A stretch of DNA of 17,743 nucleotides, taken from the NCBI GenBank assembly GCA_035699705.1, contig DASSPI010000027.1, positions 1 through 17,743 of the forward strand. Direction: 5' to 3'. Numbering within the stretch: the stretch's first letter is position 1; each line of letters starts with the position of its first letter. A model generated the notes under the pieces. It saw only the letters and a program-made list of their open reading frames with translations, was not told the origin of the DNA and did not search any database. The translations under genes and the position numbers were made by a program. The stretch comes from CANKHA01 sp035699705. Lineage in GTDB: Bacteria; Pseudomonadota; Alphaproteobacteria; Rhizobiales; Xanthobacteraceae. Shown here in pieces: positions 1 through 7,336 of this stretch.

Positions 1-879
1 CCAGACGATGCCGGCCAAGCCGATGGCTACGATCACGATGAGCAAGAGATGCGGTGCGATCTTTTCCACCAGCCGCCCGACGGCGAGCTGCGCCAGCGCA
101 CCGCACATGAATACCGCCGTCGCCAGCCCGCCGACCGCAACCAGCGGCACGTCCTGCCCCAGCCGTTCTTCCACGATCTTCGGCAACGCCACGGTCACGG
201 CATTGAAGATGAGGCCGGCGGTGAGCGCGATCATGATGAACAGGCCGAACATGGTGGCGGCGAGCGCCGGGTTGAGCCGCACGCCCGGCCTGGATTCGCG
301 TCCCGCGGCGTGGCGCCGGTCGTCCGGAACGCTCAACAAGAATAGCGGCGCGGTCGCAAGGCAGAACGCCGCAGGCACGAGGAACGCCGCGCGCCAGCCC
401 AGCCAATAGGCCAACAAGGCGGTGATGCCGGCGGCCAGGGCCGCCCCGAGATTGCCGCACACGCCGTTGAAGGCGAGCGTGCGCCCCCTCGCCTGCGAGG
501 CTTCGATCAGCATGGCCATGCCGACCGGGTGATAGATCGCCGCGAATACCCCAAGCAGGAACAGCGCCACCGCCAGCATGACCGGATTGGGCGCGAAAGC
601 CGCCGCGATCAGCGACAGGCCGCAGCCGGCATAGAACACCACCATCATGTTGCGCCGGCTCCAGCGGTCGGCGAGCCAGCCGGCCGGCAGCGAGAACACG
701 CCGAAGGCGACGAAGCACGGCGTGCTCAGCGCGATCAGCTCGGCATAGGGCCGGCCATAAAAGGCCTCGAGGCTGAGCACCACGGTCGGAAAAATCAGCA
801 GCACATAATGGTCGATGGCATGCGCCCAATTGAGAAAGCCGATGGCGCGCCGCGTTGCTGCTGTTTCAGGCGGACTCAT
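1..879 (-). CDS. MFS transporter, N-terminal 293 codons (gene runs off the window start)
   Basis: An open frame starts at ATG 879 (MSPPETAATRRAIGFLNWAH) and stays open to base 1, so 293 codons are visible and the C-terminal part lies outside. It reads as alternating hydrophobic helices with short basic loops. The loop GWLADRWSRR (around residues 65-75) fits the MFS loop 2-3 motif (G-x3-D-R-x-G-R-R type). A hydrophilic central linker (DDRRHAAGRESRPG) divides two helix bundles. The opening HAIDHYVLLIFPTVV resembles the Fsr/fosmidomycin-resistance-like MFS branch, which is recollection and not tested. Upstream AAGAAG is a weak ribosome site. It follows the exporter operon on the same strand after a 101-nt gap, so it could be read through from there. 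The substrate cannot be told. Confidence 0.85.
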   Translation of the reverse strand, partial: MSPPETAATRRAIGFLNWAHAIDHYVLLIFPTVVLSLEAFYGRPYAELIALSTPCFVAFGVFSLPAGWLADRWSRRNMMVVFYAGCGLSLIAAAFAPNPVMLAVALFLLGVFAAIYHPVGMAMLIEASQARGRTLAFNGVCGNLGAALAAGITALLAYWLGWRAAFLVPAAFCLATAPLFLLSVPDDRRHAAGRESRPGVRLNPALAATMFGLFIMIALTAGLIFNAVTVALPKIVEERLGQDVPLVAVGGLATAVFMCGALAQLAVGRLVEKIAPHLLLIVIVAIGLAGIVW

Positions 880-928
880 GCAGGCTTCTTATGCCGTTCT
901 TTTCCGGGAGTCACGGGGGCGCGCGCGG

Positions 929-983
929 TCAGCAAAAGTGGACACCGGATCAAGTCCGGGAGGCTTTCGCGGATCATGCGCTA
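929..983. repeat. Possible degenerate dispersed intergenic repeat with a small hairpin
   Basis: The gap between the permease stop and the MFS start holds AAAAGTGGACACCGG, then CCGGA-TCAAG-TCCGG (945-959, 5-bp stem, 5-nt loop), and then GCGGATCATGCGC (969-981). The words AAAAGTGG...CCGG and GATCATGC recall short palindromic intergenic repeats common in Bradyrhizobium-type genomes; this is from memory and not verified. Read on the minus strand the hairpin is followed by TGTCCACTTTTG, so it could also act as a weak terminator for the exporter operon. Confidence 0.3.
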
Positions 984-2120
984 ATCGAGCGTGCGGCGGA
1001 AGCGGGTCACCGCGATGATCATCGCCAGCAACGTCAGCCCGACCAGCGCCGCCGCCTCGATCTGCAAGTCGGCCAGCGTGGAGCCCTTGAGCATGATGGC
1101 GCGCACGATCCGCACATAATGCGTGAGCGGCATGAATTCGCCGATCCACTGCGCCCACACCGGCATGCCGGCAAATGGAAACAGAAAACCCGACATCAAC
1201 ATGTTCGGCAGGAAGAACATCATCGCCATCTGCACCGCCTGCAGCTGGTTTTGCGCCAGCGTCGAGAAGGTATAGCCGATCGACAAATTGGCCGCGATAA
1301 ACAGCGTGGTGAGCACGGCGAGCAGCGTCAGGTTACCCACGATCGGCACGTTGAACAACACCACACCGGCGACGATGATCAATGCAGCCTGAAAGAACCC
1401 GATCAGCACATAGGGCGCGATCTTGCCGAGCATGATCTCGAGCGGCGTGATCGGCATGGCCAAAAGGCTCTCCATGGTGCCGCGCTCGGTTTCGCGCGTG
1501 ACCGAAAGCGCGGTGAAGATCAGCATGGTGAGCGTGAGGATGGTGCCGAGCAGTCCCGGAACGATGTTGAGCTGGGTCGAGCCCGCCGGATTGTAGCGGG
1601 CATGCGAGCGGATCTCGAATGGCGGACTGCTGGCTTCCGGAATAAGCCGGTCGTGGCGGAGCGCCGTCTGCACCAACTGATTGAGAGCGCCGAGCGCCCC
1701 GCCCGCCGCCACCGGATCGGTGGCATCCGCCGCCACCAGCAGTGCCGGCTTTTCGCCGCGCCGCACCGCGCGCTCGAAACCGGCCGGCACTTCGATGCCG
1801 AACAGCACGCGTCCGCTCGCCAGCAAGTGATCGAACTCAGCCTCGTTGCGGGCGATGTCGGTGACCTTGAAGTATTTCGTATTCTGCAAGGCCGCCAGGA
1901 TCGAACGGGCGACATCGCTCTGTTCCTGCATCAGCACAGCCGCCGGCAGATCGCGCGGCGAGGTGTTGATGGCATAGCCGAACAGCACGAGCTGCATCAG
2001 CGGCACCGTCACCATCGTGGCCAGGGTGATCCGGTCGCGGCGCAACTGCAGGAATTCCTTCACGACCATCGCGCGGACGCGGCGCCAGAAATCCCGCCAG
2101 TTGTTGCCGAACAATCTCAT
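981..2120 (-). CDS. ABC-2 type exporter permease (YbhS/YbhR/YhhJ-like)
   Basis: This is the membrane subunit of an ATP-driven exporter, 379 aa from ATG 2120. I chose that start because it forms an ATGA overlap with the ATPase stop (2117-2119); an in-frame start at 2192 would lie deep in the ATPase gene. A short basic N-terminus (MRLFGNNWRDFWRRVRAMVV) precedes TM1 (about residues 31-51). A large periplasmic domain follows (about 52-190). Then come about five more helices, with the typical cytoplasmic segment RETERGTMESLLAMPITPLE (around 215-235) of ABC2_membrane proteins. It ends in a helix and a basic tail (RFRRTLD). Length and topology match the YhhJ/YbhS/YbhR group, which usually occurs as a pair; here only one is present, so it probably homodimerises. 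The substrate is unknown; drugs, cations or lipid-like compounds are typical of the family. Confidence 0.93.
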   Translation of the reverse strand: MRLFGNNWRDFWRRVRAMVVKEFLQLRRDRITLATMVTVPLMQLVLFGYAINTSPRDLPAAVLMQEQSDVARSILAALQNTKYFKVTDIARNEAEFDHLLASGRVLFGIEVPAGFERAVRRGEKPALLVAADATDPVAAGGALGALNQLVQTALRHDRLIPEASSPPFEIRSHARYNPAGSTQLNIVPGLLGTILTLTMLIFTALSVTRETERGTMESLLAMPITPLEIMLGKIAPYVLIGFFQAALIIVAGVVLFNVPIVGNLTLLAVLTTLFIAANLSIGYTFSTLAQNQLQAVQMAMMFFLPNMLMSGFLFPFAGMPVWAQWIGEFMPLTHYVRIVRAIMLKGSTLADLQIEAAALVGLTLLAMIIAVTRFRRTLD

Positions 2121-3046
2121 TGGAAATTGTCCCTGGCCTGGCCCATCAGGTCGATGAAGACATCTTCCAGCGAGGGGCTCGACGCCTCCCACTCCAGCTC
2201 GCGATCCTGCCGATAAGGCGCGATCGCCGTCGCCAGCGCGGCTTCATCGCGGGCCGAGACATGCAGGTTCGCGCCGAACGGCGTAACCATGATGCCGGCC
2301 TTGTCCGCCAGCTCCGCCGACAGCCGCGGCACGCCACGGCCGCTGACCGTGTAGGTCGTGAGGCCCGAGTGACCGATCACTTCGCCGACCGTGCCGTGCA
2401 CCAGCAGCCTGCCATAAGCGATGTAAGCGATCTCGTGGCAGCGCTCGGCTTCGTCCATGTAATGGGTGGAGACCAGCACGGTCAGCCCGCCGTCCGCGAG
2501 CGCATGGATTTCGTTCCAGAATTCGCGCCGCGCCTTGGGATCGACGCCCGCCGTCGGCTCGTCGAGCAGCAGCAATTCCGGATCGGGCAAGATGCAGGCG
2601 CCGAGCGCCAGCCGCTGCTTCCAGCCGCCCGACAAGGTGCCCGCGATCTGGTCCTGGCGCTGCGTCAGACCGAGATTCTCGATGGCGGCGCCGGCGGCGG
2701 CCGCCGGATCCTTGATGCCGTAGATGCGCGCGACGAATTCCAGATTCTCCCGCACCGAAAGATCTTCGTAGAGGCTGAAGCGCTGGGTCATGTAACCGAC
2801 GTGGCTCTTGATCTTGTCGGTCTGCGTGCGGATGTCGTAGCCCAGGCAGGTGCCGCGGCCGGCATCGGGCGTCAGCAAGCCGCACAGCATGCGGATGGTC
2901 GTGGTCTTGCCCGAGCCGTTGGGGCCGAGAAAGCCGTAGATCGTTCCGCGCTTCACCTGCATCGAGAGATCGTGCACGACCTCGCGGCCGCCGAAGGATT
3001 TACTCAGGCCTTCGACATCGATCACGATATCGGGCGACGCTGTCAT
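2117..3046 (-). CDS. ABC transporter ATP-binding protein of a multidrug-type exporter
   Basis: A 309-aa nucleotide-binding subunit. It has Walker A GPNGSGKTT (41-49), Q-loop Q88, signature LSGGWKQRL (138-146), Walker B with D162-E163 (LLLLDEPTAGVDP) and H-loop H195 (STHYMDE). A C-terminal accessory domain of about 90 residues follows, as in CcmA/DrrA-like exporters (EDVFIDLMG near the end). Start ATG 3046 overlaps the adaptor stop as ATGA, and its own stop overlaps the permease start the same way, so the three proteins should be made in a fixed ratio. E. coli YbhF has two fused ATPase domains; this one has one, so a dimer would be needed. All catalytic residues look intact. Confidence 0.96.
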   Translation of the reverse strand: MTASPDIVIDVEGLSKSFGGREVVHDLSMQVKRGTIYGFLGPNGSGKTTTIRMLCGLLTPDAGRGTCLGYDIRTQTDKIKSHVGYMTQRFSLYEDLSVRENLEFVARIYGIKDPAAAAGAAIENLGLTQRQDQIAGTLSGGWKQRLALGACILPDPELLLLDEPTAGVDPKARREFWNEIHALADGGLTVLVSTHYMDEAERCHEIAYIAYGRLLVHGTVGEVIGHSGLTTYTVSGRGVPRLSAELADKAGIMVTPFGANLHVSARDEAALATAIAPYRQDRELEWEASSPSLEDVFIDLMGQARDNFQ

Positions 3047-3798
3047 CGCTTCTCCGCCGGCAGGCTGATGGTCACCGGCTGGCCGACACGCAGCATGGCG
3101 GGCTTTTCCGGCCGCGCTTCGACCAGGAATACGAGCTTGGCGCGTTCCTCCAGGCTGTAGATCACCGGCGGGGTAAATTCGGCGGTCTGCGCCATGAAGC
3201 TCACCCGCGCGCTGAGGCCTGCCGGACAGCCGTCGCAGCCGACGGAGACCGTATCGCCCAGCGCGATTTTCGGCACCATGGCTTCCGGCAAGAAGAAACG
3301 GAGTTTCACATTTTCCGGCGGCAGCAGCGCGAGCACCGGCCGGCCCACCGGCACGATCTCGCCCTGGCGGAAGTAGATCTGCTGCACGACGCCGGACGCC
3401 GGGCTCGTAACTTTCCGCCGCGCCAGCCGGGTCTGCGAGGAATTCAGCCTCGCCTCCGCCGTGCGCAACGATGCCTCGGCATCCTCAAAGGTCTTTTGCG
3501 TTCCGGCCGCCGTCTTGAGCAGGAGCTGGGCGCGCTCGAAGGCTTGGCGCGCGTTGGTGAGCGAAGCCTGGTTTTGCTTGAGATCGGCCTGCTGCAGTTC
3601 GTCATCGAGGGTGAACAAGGGGGCACCGACCTGGACGGTATCGCCCTCGCGCACCGACAGCGTTTCGATCCGTCCCGGTTCGTGCGGGCTGACAAAAACC
3701 TGTTCGGCCTCGACCCAGCCTTGGTAGCCGTTCTCGCCGGCGGGGGCGCAGGCCGCAAGCAGGAGGCCGGCAAGCCATGCGCAGCGATGGATCCTCAT
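3043..3798 (-). CDS. HlyD-family periplasmic adaptor, predicted lipoprotein (YbhG-like)
   Basis: A 251-aa membrane-fusion protein linking the inner-membrane ABC exporter to an outer-membrane exit. The N-terminus MRIHRCAWLAGLLLAAC ends in a lipobox L14-A15-A16-C17, so it is probably lipid-anchored at Cys17. The first lipoyl half (about 30-65, ending VGAPLFTLDDELQQ) leads into a coiled-coil hairpin rich in Q, A, R and E (about 66-128). The second lipoyl half (TSPASGVVQQI, about 131-145) and a beta-barrel domain follow. Length is short compared with HlyD but normal for YbhG/YhiI. ATG 3798 overlaps the TetR stop, and its stop overlaps the ATPase start. No outer-membrane TolC-like partner is encoded here, so a shared one elsewhere is likely. 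Confidence 0.93.
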   Translation of the reverse strand: MRIHRCAWLAGLLLAACAPAGENGYQGWVEAEQVFVSPHEPGRIETLSVREGDTVQVGAPLFTLDDELQQADLKQNQASLTNARQAFERAQLLLKTAAGTQKTFEDAEASLRTAEARLNSSQTRLARRKVTSPASGVVQQIYFRQGEIVPVGRPVLALLPPENVKLRFFLPEAMVPKIALGDTVSVGCDGCPAGLSARVSFMAQTAEFTPPVIYSLEERAKLVFLVEARPEKPAMLRVGQPVTISLPAEKR

Positions 3799-4466
3799 GC
3801 CGCCCTCCTGCCGAAGACGAGATCGAGATAGGCGCGCATGAAAGCCTCGACGTCGATCTTGGCCCAGCGGTCGAACAGACCGCTCCAGATGATGGCGACA
3901 ATGCCGGGCGCGCCCAGGAGCTGCGGGAAGCGCACCAGCGCGTCATTCGGCAATTCCCCGCGCTCGACGGCGCGTTGCGCCATGCCGCGGATGACCGCCA
4001 TCACCCGTTCGACCACTTCCCGGTAATAGAATTCGCCGATGGCGGGAAAGCGCGGCCCTTCCGTGAGCACCAGCCGGATCACGTCCTTGCGGTGGGTGCC
4101 GAAAATCTCGCGCGCGAACATCGTCACCAGCCGCTCGGCGACGACGCGCAGCGGCAAGTCCCCGACCGGCGCCGCCTCCAGGGCGGCGACCACCGGGCTC
4201 AGTTCCGCCCGCACCAGTTCCTGGAACAGGGTCTCCTTGTCGGGGAAATACAAATAGATGGTGCCTTTGGCGACGCCGGCGCGGCGCGCAACATCTTCGA
4301 GCCGGCCGGCGGCAAAGCCGCGCGTCGAGAATTCCTCCAGCGCGGCCGAGAGGATGGCCTCCCGCTTGCCGGCTTGTGCGGCACGCGACCGCACGCCACG
4401 CCGGGGGGCAGCGGCAACGCCGCCTTTCCCTCGCCCCGCCGCGGATTTCTTCCTGGCTCTTTTCAT
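3795..4466 (-). CDS. TetR/AcrR-family repressor of the exporter operon
   Basis: A 223-aa regulator. After a basic alanine-rich extension (about residues 1-33) comes a TetR helix-turn-helix domain, residues about 36-82, with GRLEDVARRAGVAKGTIYLY and FPDKETLFQELV, the classic TetR_N pattern. The C-terminal ligand domain is helical and not identifiable by eye. It is the first gene of the operon and overlaps the adaptor gene by ATGA, so repressor and exporter are co-transcribed: an autoregulated, ligand-released circuit. A perfect palindrome (4478-4503) sits 11 bp upstream of its start codon. The layout TetR-HlyD-ATPase-permease parallels E. coli CecR (YbiH) with ybhGFSR. Start ATG 4466 is preceded by GGCAGG. 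Confidence 0.94.
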   Translation of the reverse strand: MKRARKKSAAGRGKGGVAAAPRRGVRSRAAQAGKREAILSAALEEFSTRGFAAGRLEDVARRAGVAKGTIYLYFPDKETLFQELVRAELSPVVAALEAAPVGDLPLRVVAERLVTMFAREIFGTHRKDVIRLVLTEGPRFPAIGEFYYREVVERVMAVIRGMAQRAVERGELPNDALVRFPQLLGAPGIVAIIWSGLFDRWAKIDVEAFMRAYLDLVFGRRAA

Positions 4467-4477
4467 GGGCCTGCCGC

Positions 4478-4503
4478 AATATGACTGACCGGTCAGTCAT
4501 ATT
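4478..4503. promoter_or_regulatory. Perfect 26-bp palindrome, probable TetR operator
   Basis: Half-sites AATATGACTGACC and GGTCAGTCATATT are exact reverse complements with no spacer. The TGAC-TGACC repeats inside each half are typical of TetR-family operators. It lies between the candidate promoter and the TetR start codon and overlaps the -10 by 4 bp, so bound repressor would block RNA polymerase. Binding by the adjacent TetR is inference. Confidence 0.85.
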
Positions 4504-4528
4504 TAGCCGATGCGGCCCGCCCCTACAA
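4500..4528 (-). promoter_or_regulatory. Candidate promoter of the tetR-exporter operon
   Basis: On the minus strand TTGTAG (4528-4523) and TAAATA (4505-4500) are separated by 17 nt. Each matches the sigma-70 consensus at only 3 of 6 positions, so the call rests mainly on spacing and on the overlap of the -10 with the operator palindrome. It would give a leader of roughly 25-30 nt. Confidence 0.35.
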
Positions 4529-4617
4529 GGGGCCTTGGACGGCGAACACGCGCAGTTGAAGGGGCGCCAACCAGCAGGCCCGCGAACGATTCACAAGCTG
4601 GATTTGGGATAATTTGG

Positions 4618-6237
4618 CTATTTCGCCGGCGCGCTTTGCTTTTTCAGCGTCTGCAGCGCTTCCGGCGTGTCCACGTCGATAAAAGCCGCCTCCCCATCCA
4701 CCGGCACCTCGGTGACCGCTTCGGCATAACGCGCGATCAGGTGGCGGGCGCCCACATCGCCCTCGATGGCCATCAGATCCGGAAAGAAGCGCCGCGACCA
4801 CAGCACCGGATTGCCGCGTGTGCCCTCGAACGTCGGCAGCACCACCAGCGCGCCTTTCTCCGGATCGAAGGCGGCGACCAGCTTGTCGATCAGCGCGGCA
4901 TTCACCTGCGGCATGTCGGCAAGACAAATGACGGCGCCGTCATTCTCGGCCGGCACGGCTGCCACCCCGGCTTTCAATGAGGTGCCCAGTCCCTGCGCGA
5001 AATCCGGATTGTGCACGGTCTTTACGTCGAGCCCGGCAATCGCGGCTTCGACGTCCTTGCGCTGATGGCCGGTCACCACGATGACCGGGCTGGCGCGCGA
5101 GGCCAGCGCTTGTTCGACGGCGATGCGGACGAGCGGCTTGCCGCTGACCTCGGCCAACAGTTTGTTCGGTCCGCCCATGCGGGTGGAGCGGCCTGCGGCG
5201 AGAACGACCGCGGCGACGCGCCCCGCTCCGGCGACCGGCTCGTCGCGCGGCTGCGGCCGGGTGACGATCTCCATCAACAGCCCGCCAACGCCCATCCCGG
5301 TGATGTCGTCCCGCGTGACCGGAATGCCGGCCAGCATGCGCATCAGCACCCAGTCGAAGCCATTGTCCTTCGGGCTGCGCGCGCAGCCTGGCGCGCCCAG
5401 CACCAGGCGGTCATGCGCGCGGCCCACCAGCATTAGGTTGCCGGGATCGACCGGCATGCCGAAATGCTCGATCGCGCCGCCGACTTTCTCGATCGCGCTC
5501 GGAATAACGTCGCGCCGGTCGGCGATGGCGGAAGCGCCGAAGATAACGGCAAGCTCTGCGCCTTCCTTCAGCACGGCATCCAGCGCCTGCGCCAGCGCCG
5601 CTTCGTCATGCGGCACGCGGCGCTCGGCGATGATTTCCGCACCGGCGGGCGCCAGACGCTCGCGCGTCACCTTGATTGTCTTGTCGATGATCTTTTCCGC
5701 CAGGCCCGGCAGCTTGGTCGAGATCACCCCGATCTTGCGCAGCTTGTAGGGCGCGATCCGGATCAGCGGCTTGCCTTGTGCGACGGTCAGCGCCGCGTCG
5801 CGATGCGCAGCGGCGACGGCGAAGGGGATGATCTTCACCGTGGCGATCATCTCCCCTGCCACCACCGGCTTAAAGGCCGGCAAAGTGGCAACCGTAATCG
5901 CCTCATCGACGCGGTTGAGCCGATCGATGCTTTCTTTATCGACCACCAGGACGCCGGCCTGCTCGGCGAACAGATTGCAGCGGCCGGTGAAAGCGCGGTC
6001 GGTGCGCGTGCCCTCGCCGGCGACCGCGCGCGCGATTTCCGCGGCGGCGGCGTCTTCGGAGACATCGCCTGGCTCCAGCCGCACGACCACGATTTCATCA
6101 ACGCCGGCGGCTTCCAGCGCCGCCACTTCCGTCTCGCCAATCACCGTGCCTTTCTTCAGCACTAGCGGGCCCTGCCGCAGGGTGTGAACAGCGGTGGCGC
6201 CGAGCGCGTCTTTCGGTGCGACCGGACCGAATTTCAT
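4618..6237 (-). CDS. Fused molybdopterin-binding (MoaB/MogA-like) and MocA-like nucleotidyltransferase protein
   Basis: A 539-aa two-domain protein. Residues about 1-335 form a molybdopterin-binding MoCF_biosynth-like region (motifs LRQGPLVLKKGTVIGETE near the start, VIFGASAIADRRDVIP at 231-246, GAPGCARSPKDNG at 281-293). Residues about 340-535 are a MobA/MocA-type nucleotidyltransferase with the nucleotide loop LAAGRSTRMGGPNKLL (346-361) and the metal-binding LADMPQ. MocA makes the cytosine dinucleotide form of molybdenum cofactor used by xanthine-oxidase-family enzymes, which suits the coxSM genes nearby. The N-terminal domain may hold the cofactor precursor. ATG 6237 overlaps the XdhC stop as ATGA. 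Such fusions are known in alphaproteobacteria. MCT versus MGT specificity cannot be read with certainty. Confidence 0.9.
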   Translation of the reverse strand: MKFGPVAPKDALGATAVHTLRQGPLVLKKGTVIGETEVAALEAAGVDEIVVVRLEPGDVSEDAAAAEIARAVAGEGTRTDRAFTGRCNLFAEQAGVLVVDKESIDRLNRVDEAITVATLPAFKPVVAGEMIATVKIIPFAVAAAHRDAALTVAQGKPLIRIAPYKLRKIGVISTKLPGLAEKIIDKTIKVTRERLAPAGAEIIAERRVPHDEAALAQALDAVLKEGAELAVIFGASAIADRRDVIPSAIEKVGGAIEHFGMPVDPGNLMLVGRAHDRLVLGAPGCARSPKDNGFDWVLMRMLAGIPVTRDDITGMGVGGLLMEIVTRPQPRDEPVAGAGRVAAVVLAAGRSTRMGGPNKLLAEVSGKPLVRIAVEQALASRASPVIVVTGHQRKDVEAAIAGLDVKTVHNPDFAQGLGTSLKAGVAAVPAENDGAVICLADMPQVNAALIDKLVAAFDPEKGALVVLPTFEGTRGNPVLWSRRFFPDLMAIEGDVGARHLIARYAEAVTEVPVDGEAAFIDVDTPEALQTLKKQSAPAK

Positions 6238-6926
6238 TTCGCCGCCCCGGCGGGCTGGCGCAGCTGCGCGGTAATCTGCGCCATGACGGCGACGGCGATT
6301 TCCGCCGGCGACACCGCGCCGATCGAAAGACCGATGGGCGCGTGGATGCGGGCGATATCCGCCTCGGCCACGCCCTGCTCCATCAGCCGCGCGACGCGCC
6401 GCGCATGCGTCTTCTTCGAGCCGAGCGCGCCGATATAGAAGCAGTCGCGTTGGAGCGCATGCAGCAGCGCCGGATCGTCGATCTTCGGATCATGGGTGAG
6501 CGCGACAAAGGCGGTGTAATGGTCGATGCCGAGCGGCGGCAGCGCCACATCCGGCCAGTCCGGGATCACTTTGACTTCCGGGAAGCGGTCGACCGTGGCA
6601 AAGGCGGTTCGCGGATCGACGATGGTGACGTCATAGCCGAGCATGCGCGCCATCGGCGCCAGCACCTGGCTGATATGAACGGCGCCGGTGATGACAAGAC
6701 GCGGCGGCGGCACATGCACGGTGATGAAGACCTGATCGCCGGCCGCCTCCTCCATGCCGCTCTTGCCGCTGTGCAGGTGCTTTTGCAGCACCTCGCGCAA
6801 GGGATCGGCGGAAACCTCCGCGGCTTTCACCAGCCGCTGCGCGCCGCTCGCGATATCGGTGACGATGGCGACCGCGCGGCGGGCCGCGCGTTCGGCGTTG
6901 AGGGTGGAGAGGATGTCGAGGCGCAA
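6234..6926 (-). CDS. XdhC-family protein, C-terminal (Rossmann) half
   Basis: A 230-aa XdhC_C-type protein. XdhC proteins receive molybdenum cofactor from MocA-like enzymes, help its sulfuration and insert it into xanthine-oxidase-family apoenzymes. The nucleotide-binding-like stretch PRLVITGAVHISQVLAPMAR (75-94) is the XdhC Rossmann motif, although the usual GAGHVG reads GAVHIS here. GYDVTIVDPR (97-106), FVALTHDPKIDDPAL and FYIGALGSKKTHARR are typical. The N-terminal XdhC domain is on the separate upstream gene. No ATG suits the start; TTG 6926 follows a strong AAGGTGGAG by 9 nt, so I take TTG. It is separated by 6 nt from the upstream gene and overlaps the downstream MocA fusion by ATGA. 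Confidence 0.9.
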   Translation of the reverse strand: MRLDILSTLNAERAARRAVAIVTDIASGAQRLVKAAEVSADPLREVLQKHLHSGKSGMEEAAGDQVFITVHVPPPRLVITGAVHISQVLAPMARMLGYDVTIVDPRTAFATVDRFPEVKVIPDWPDVALPPLGIDHYTAFVALTHDPKIDDPALLHALQRDCFYIGALGSKKTHARRVARLMEQGVAEADIARIHAPIGLSIGAVSPAEIAVAVMAQITAQLRQPAGAAK

Positions 6927-6932
6927 GAAGCG

Positions 6933-7256
6933 TTACTCCACCTTCTCCACGAAGACCCGGATGGTGCCGCCGCAGGACAGGCCGACCTTCCAGGCCGTCT
7001 CGTCGGCAACGCCGAATTCCAGCACCCGTGGCTTGCCGCTGCCGATCACCTCCATCGCCTCGGTCACCACCGCGCCTTCGACGCAGCCGCCTGAAACCGA
7101 GCCGAGGAAATTGCCCTCGTGATCAATCACCAGATTGGAGCCGACCGGGCGCGGGGCCGAGCCCCAGGTCTCGACCACGGTGGCCAGCGCCACGCCGCGG
7201 CCGGCCTTGCGCCAGTCTTCGGCCGCCTTGAGGATGTCTTCGTCACGCGCCAGCAT
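6933..7256 (-). CDS. XdhC/CoxI-family protein, N-terminal domain only
   Basis: A 107-aa protein equal to the XdhC_CoxI N-terminal domain. Motifs: TVVETWGSAPRPVGSNLVI (27-45), GSVSGGCVEG (52-61) and LSCGGTIRVFVEKV (94-106), with Cys58 and Cys95 in the positions conserved in XdhC. It is the first gene of the XdhC-N, XdhC-C, MocA-fusion operon. AGGAGG (7262-7267) stands 5 nt before ATG 7256. Full-length XdhC carries both domains in one chain; here they are split with a clean stop, a ribosome site and a new start, so this is a stable two-gene arrangement, not a frameshift. Likely role: maturation of the molybdenum hydroxylase encoded in part by coxS/coxM. Confidence 0.9.
   Translation of the reverse strand: MLARDEDILKAAEDWRKAGRGVALATVVETWGSAPRPVGSNLVIDHEGNFLGSVSGGCVEGAVVTEAMEVIGSGKPRVLEFGVADETAWKVGLSCGGTIRVFVEKVE
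6936..6944 (-). promoter_or_regulatory. Ribosome binding site that sets a TTG start
   Basis: AAGGTGGAG on the minus strand lies inside the last codons of the upstream XdhC-N gene, 9 nt before TTG 6926. It is the best Shine-Dalgarno match nearby, and no in-frame ATG occurs at a usable place. Confidence 0.6.
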
Positions 7257-7274
7257 CTGCGCCTCCTGTTGCCC

Positions 7275-7282
7275 ATTATAAC
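7275..7282. promoter_or_regulatory. Candidate -10 element, possibly bidirectional
   Basis: The minus strand carries a perfect TATAAT (7280-7275) 8 nt before the AGGAGG of the XdhC-N gene; the plus strand reads TATAAC (7277-7282) in the same place. The stretch sits in a GCCC/GGGC dyad (7271-7286). No good -35 is seen for either direction, so the call is tentative. It would serve the divergent xdhC operon and VOC gene. Confidence 0.35.
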
Positions 7283-7336
7283 GGGCTTCCTACATGTAAG
7301 GCGACGCACCTTCCCACGAAAGCCGGGGCGAACGCC

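Noticed and set aside
855..2216. 453-codon plus-strand open frame
   Set aside because: Lies antisense to the permease and is full of His, Arg, Gln and Asp, typical of a GC-bias shadow; the minus-strand frame has clear helices and family motifs.
4519..4533. GCCCC-TACAA-GGGGC hairpin as a terminator of the mocA operon
   Set aside because: No T-run follows on either strand, the stem is only 5 bp, and it lies within the tetR promoter candidate.
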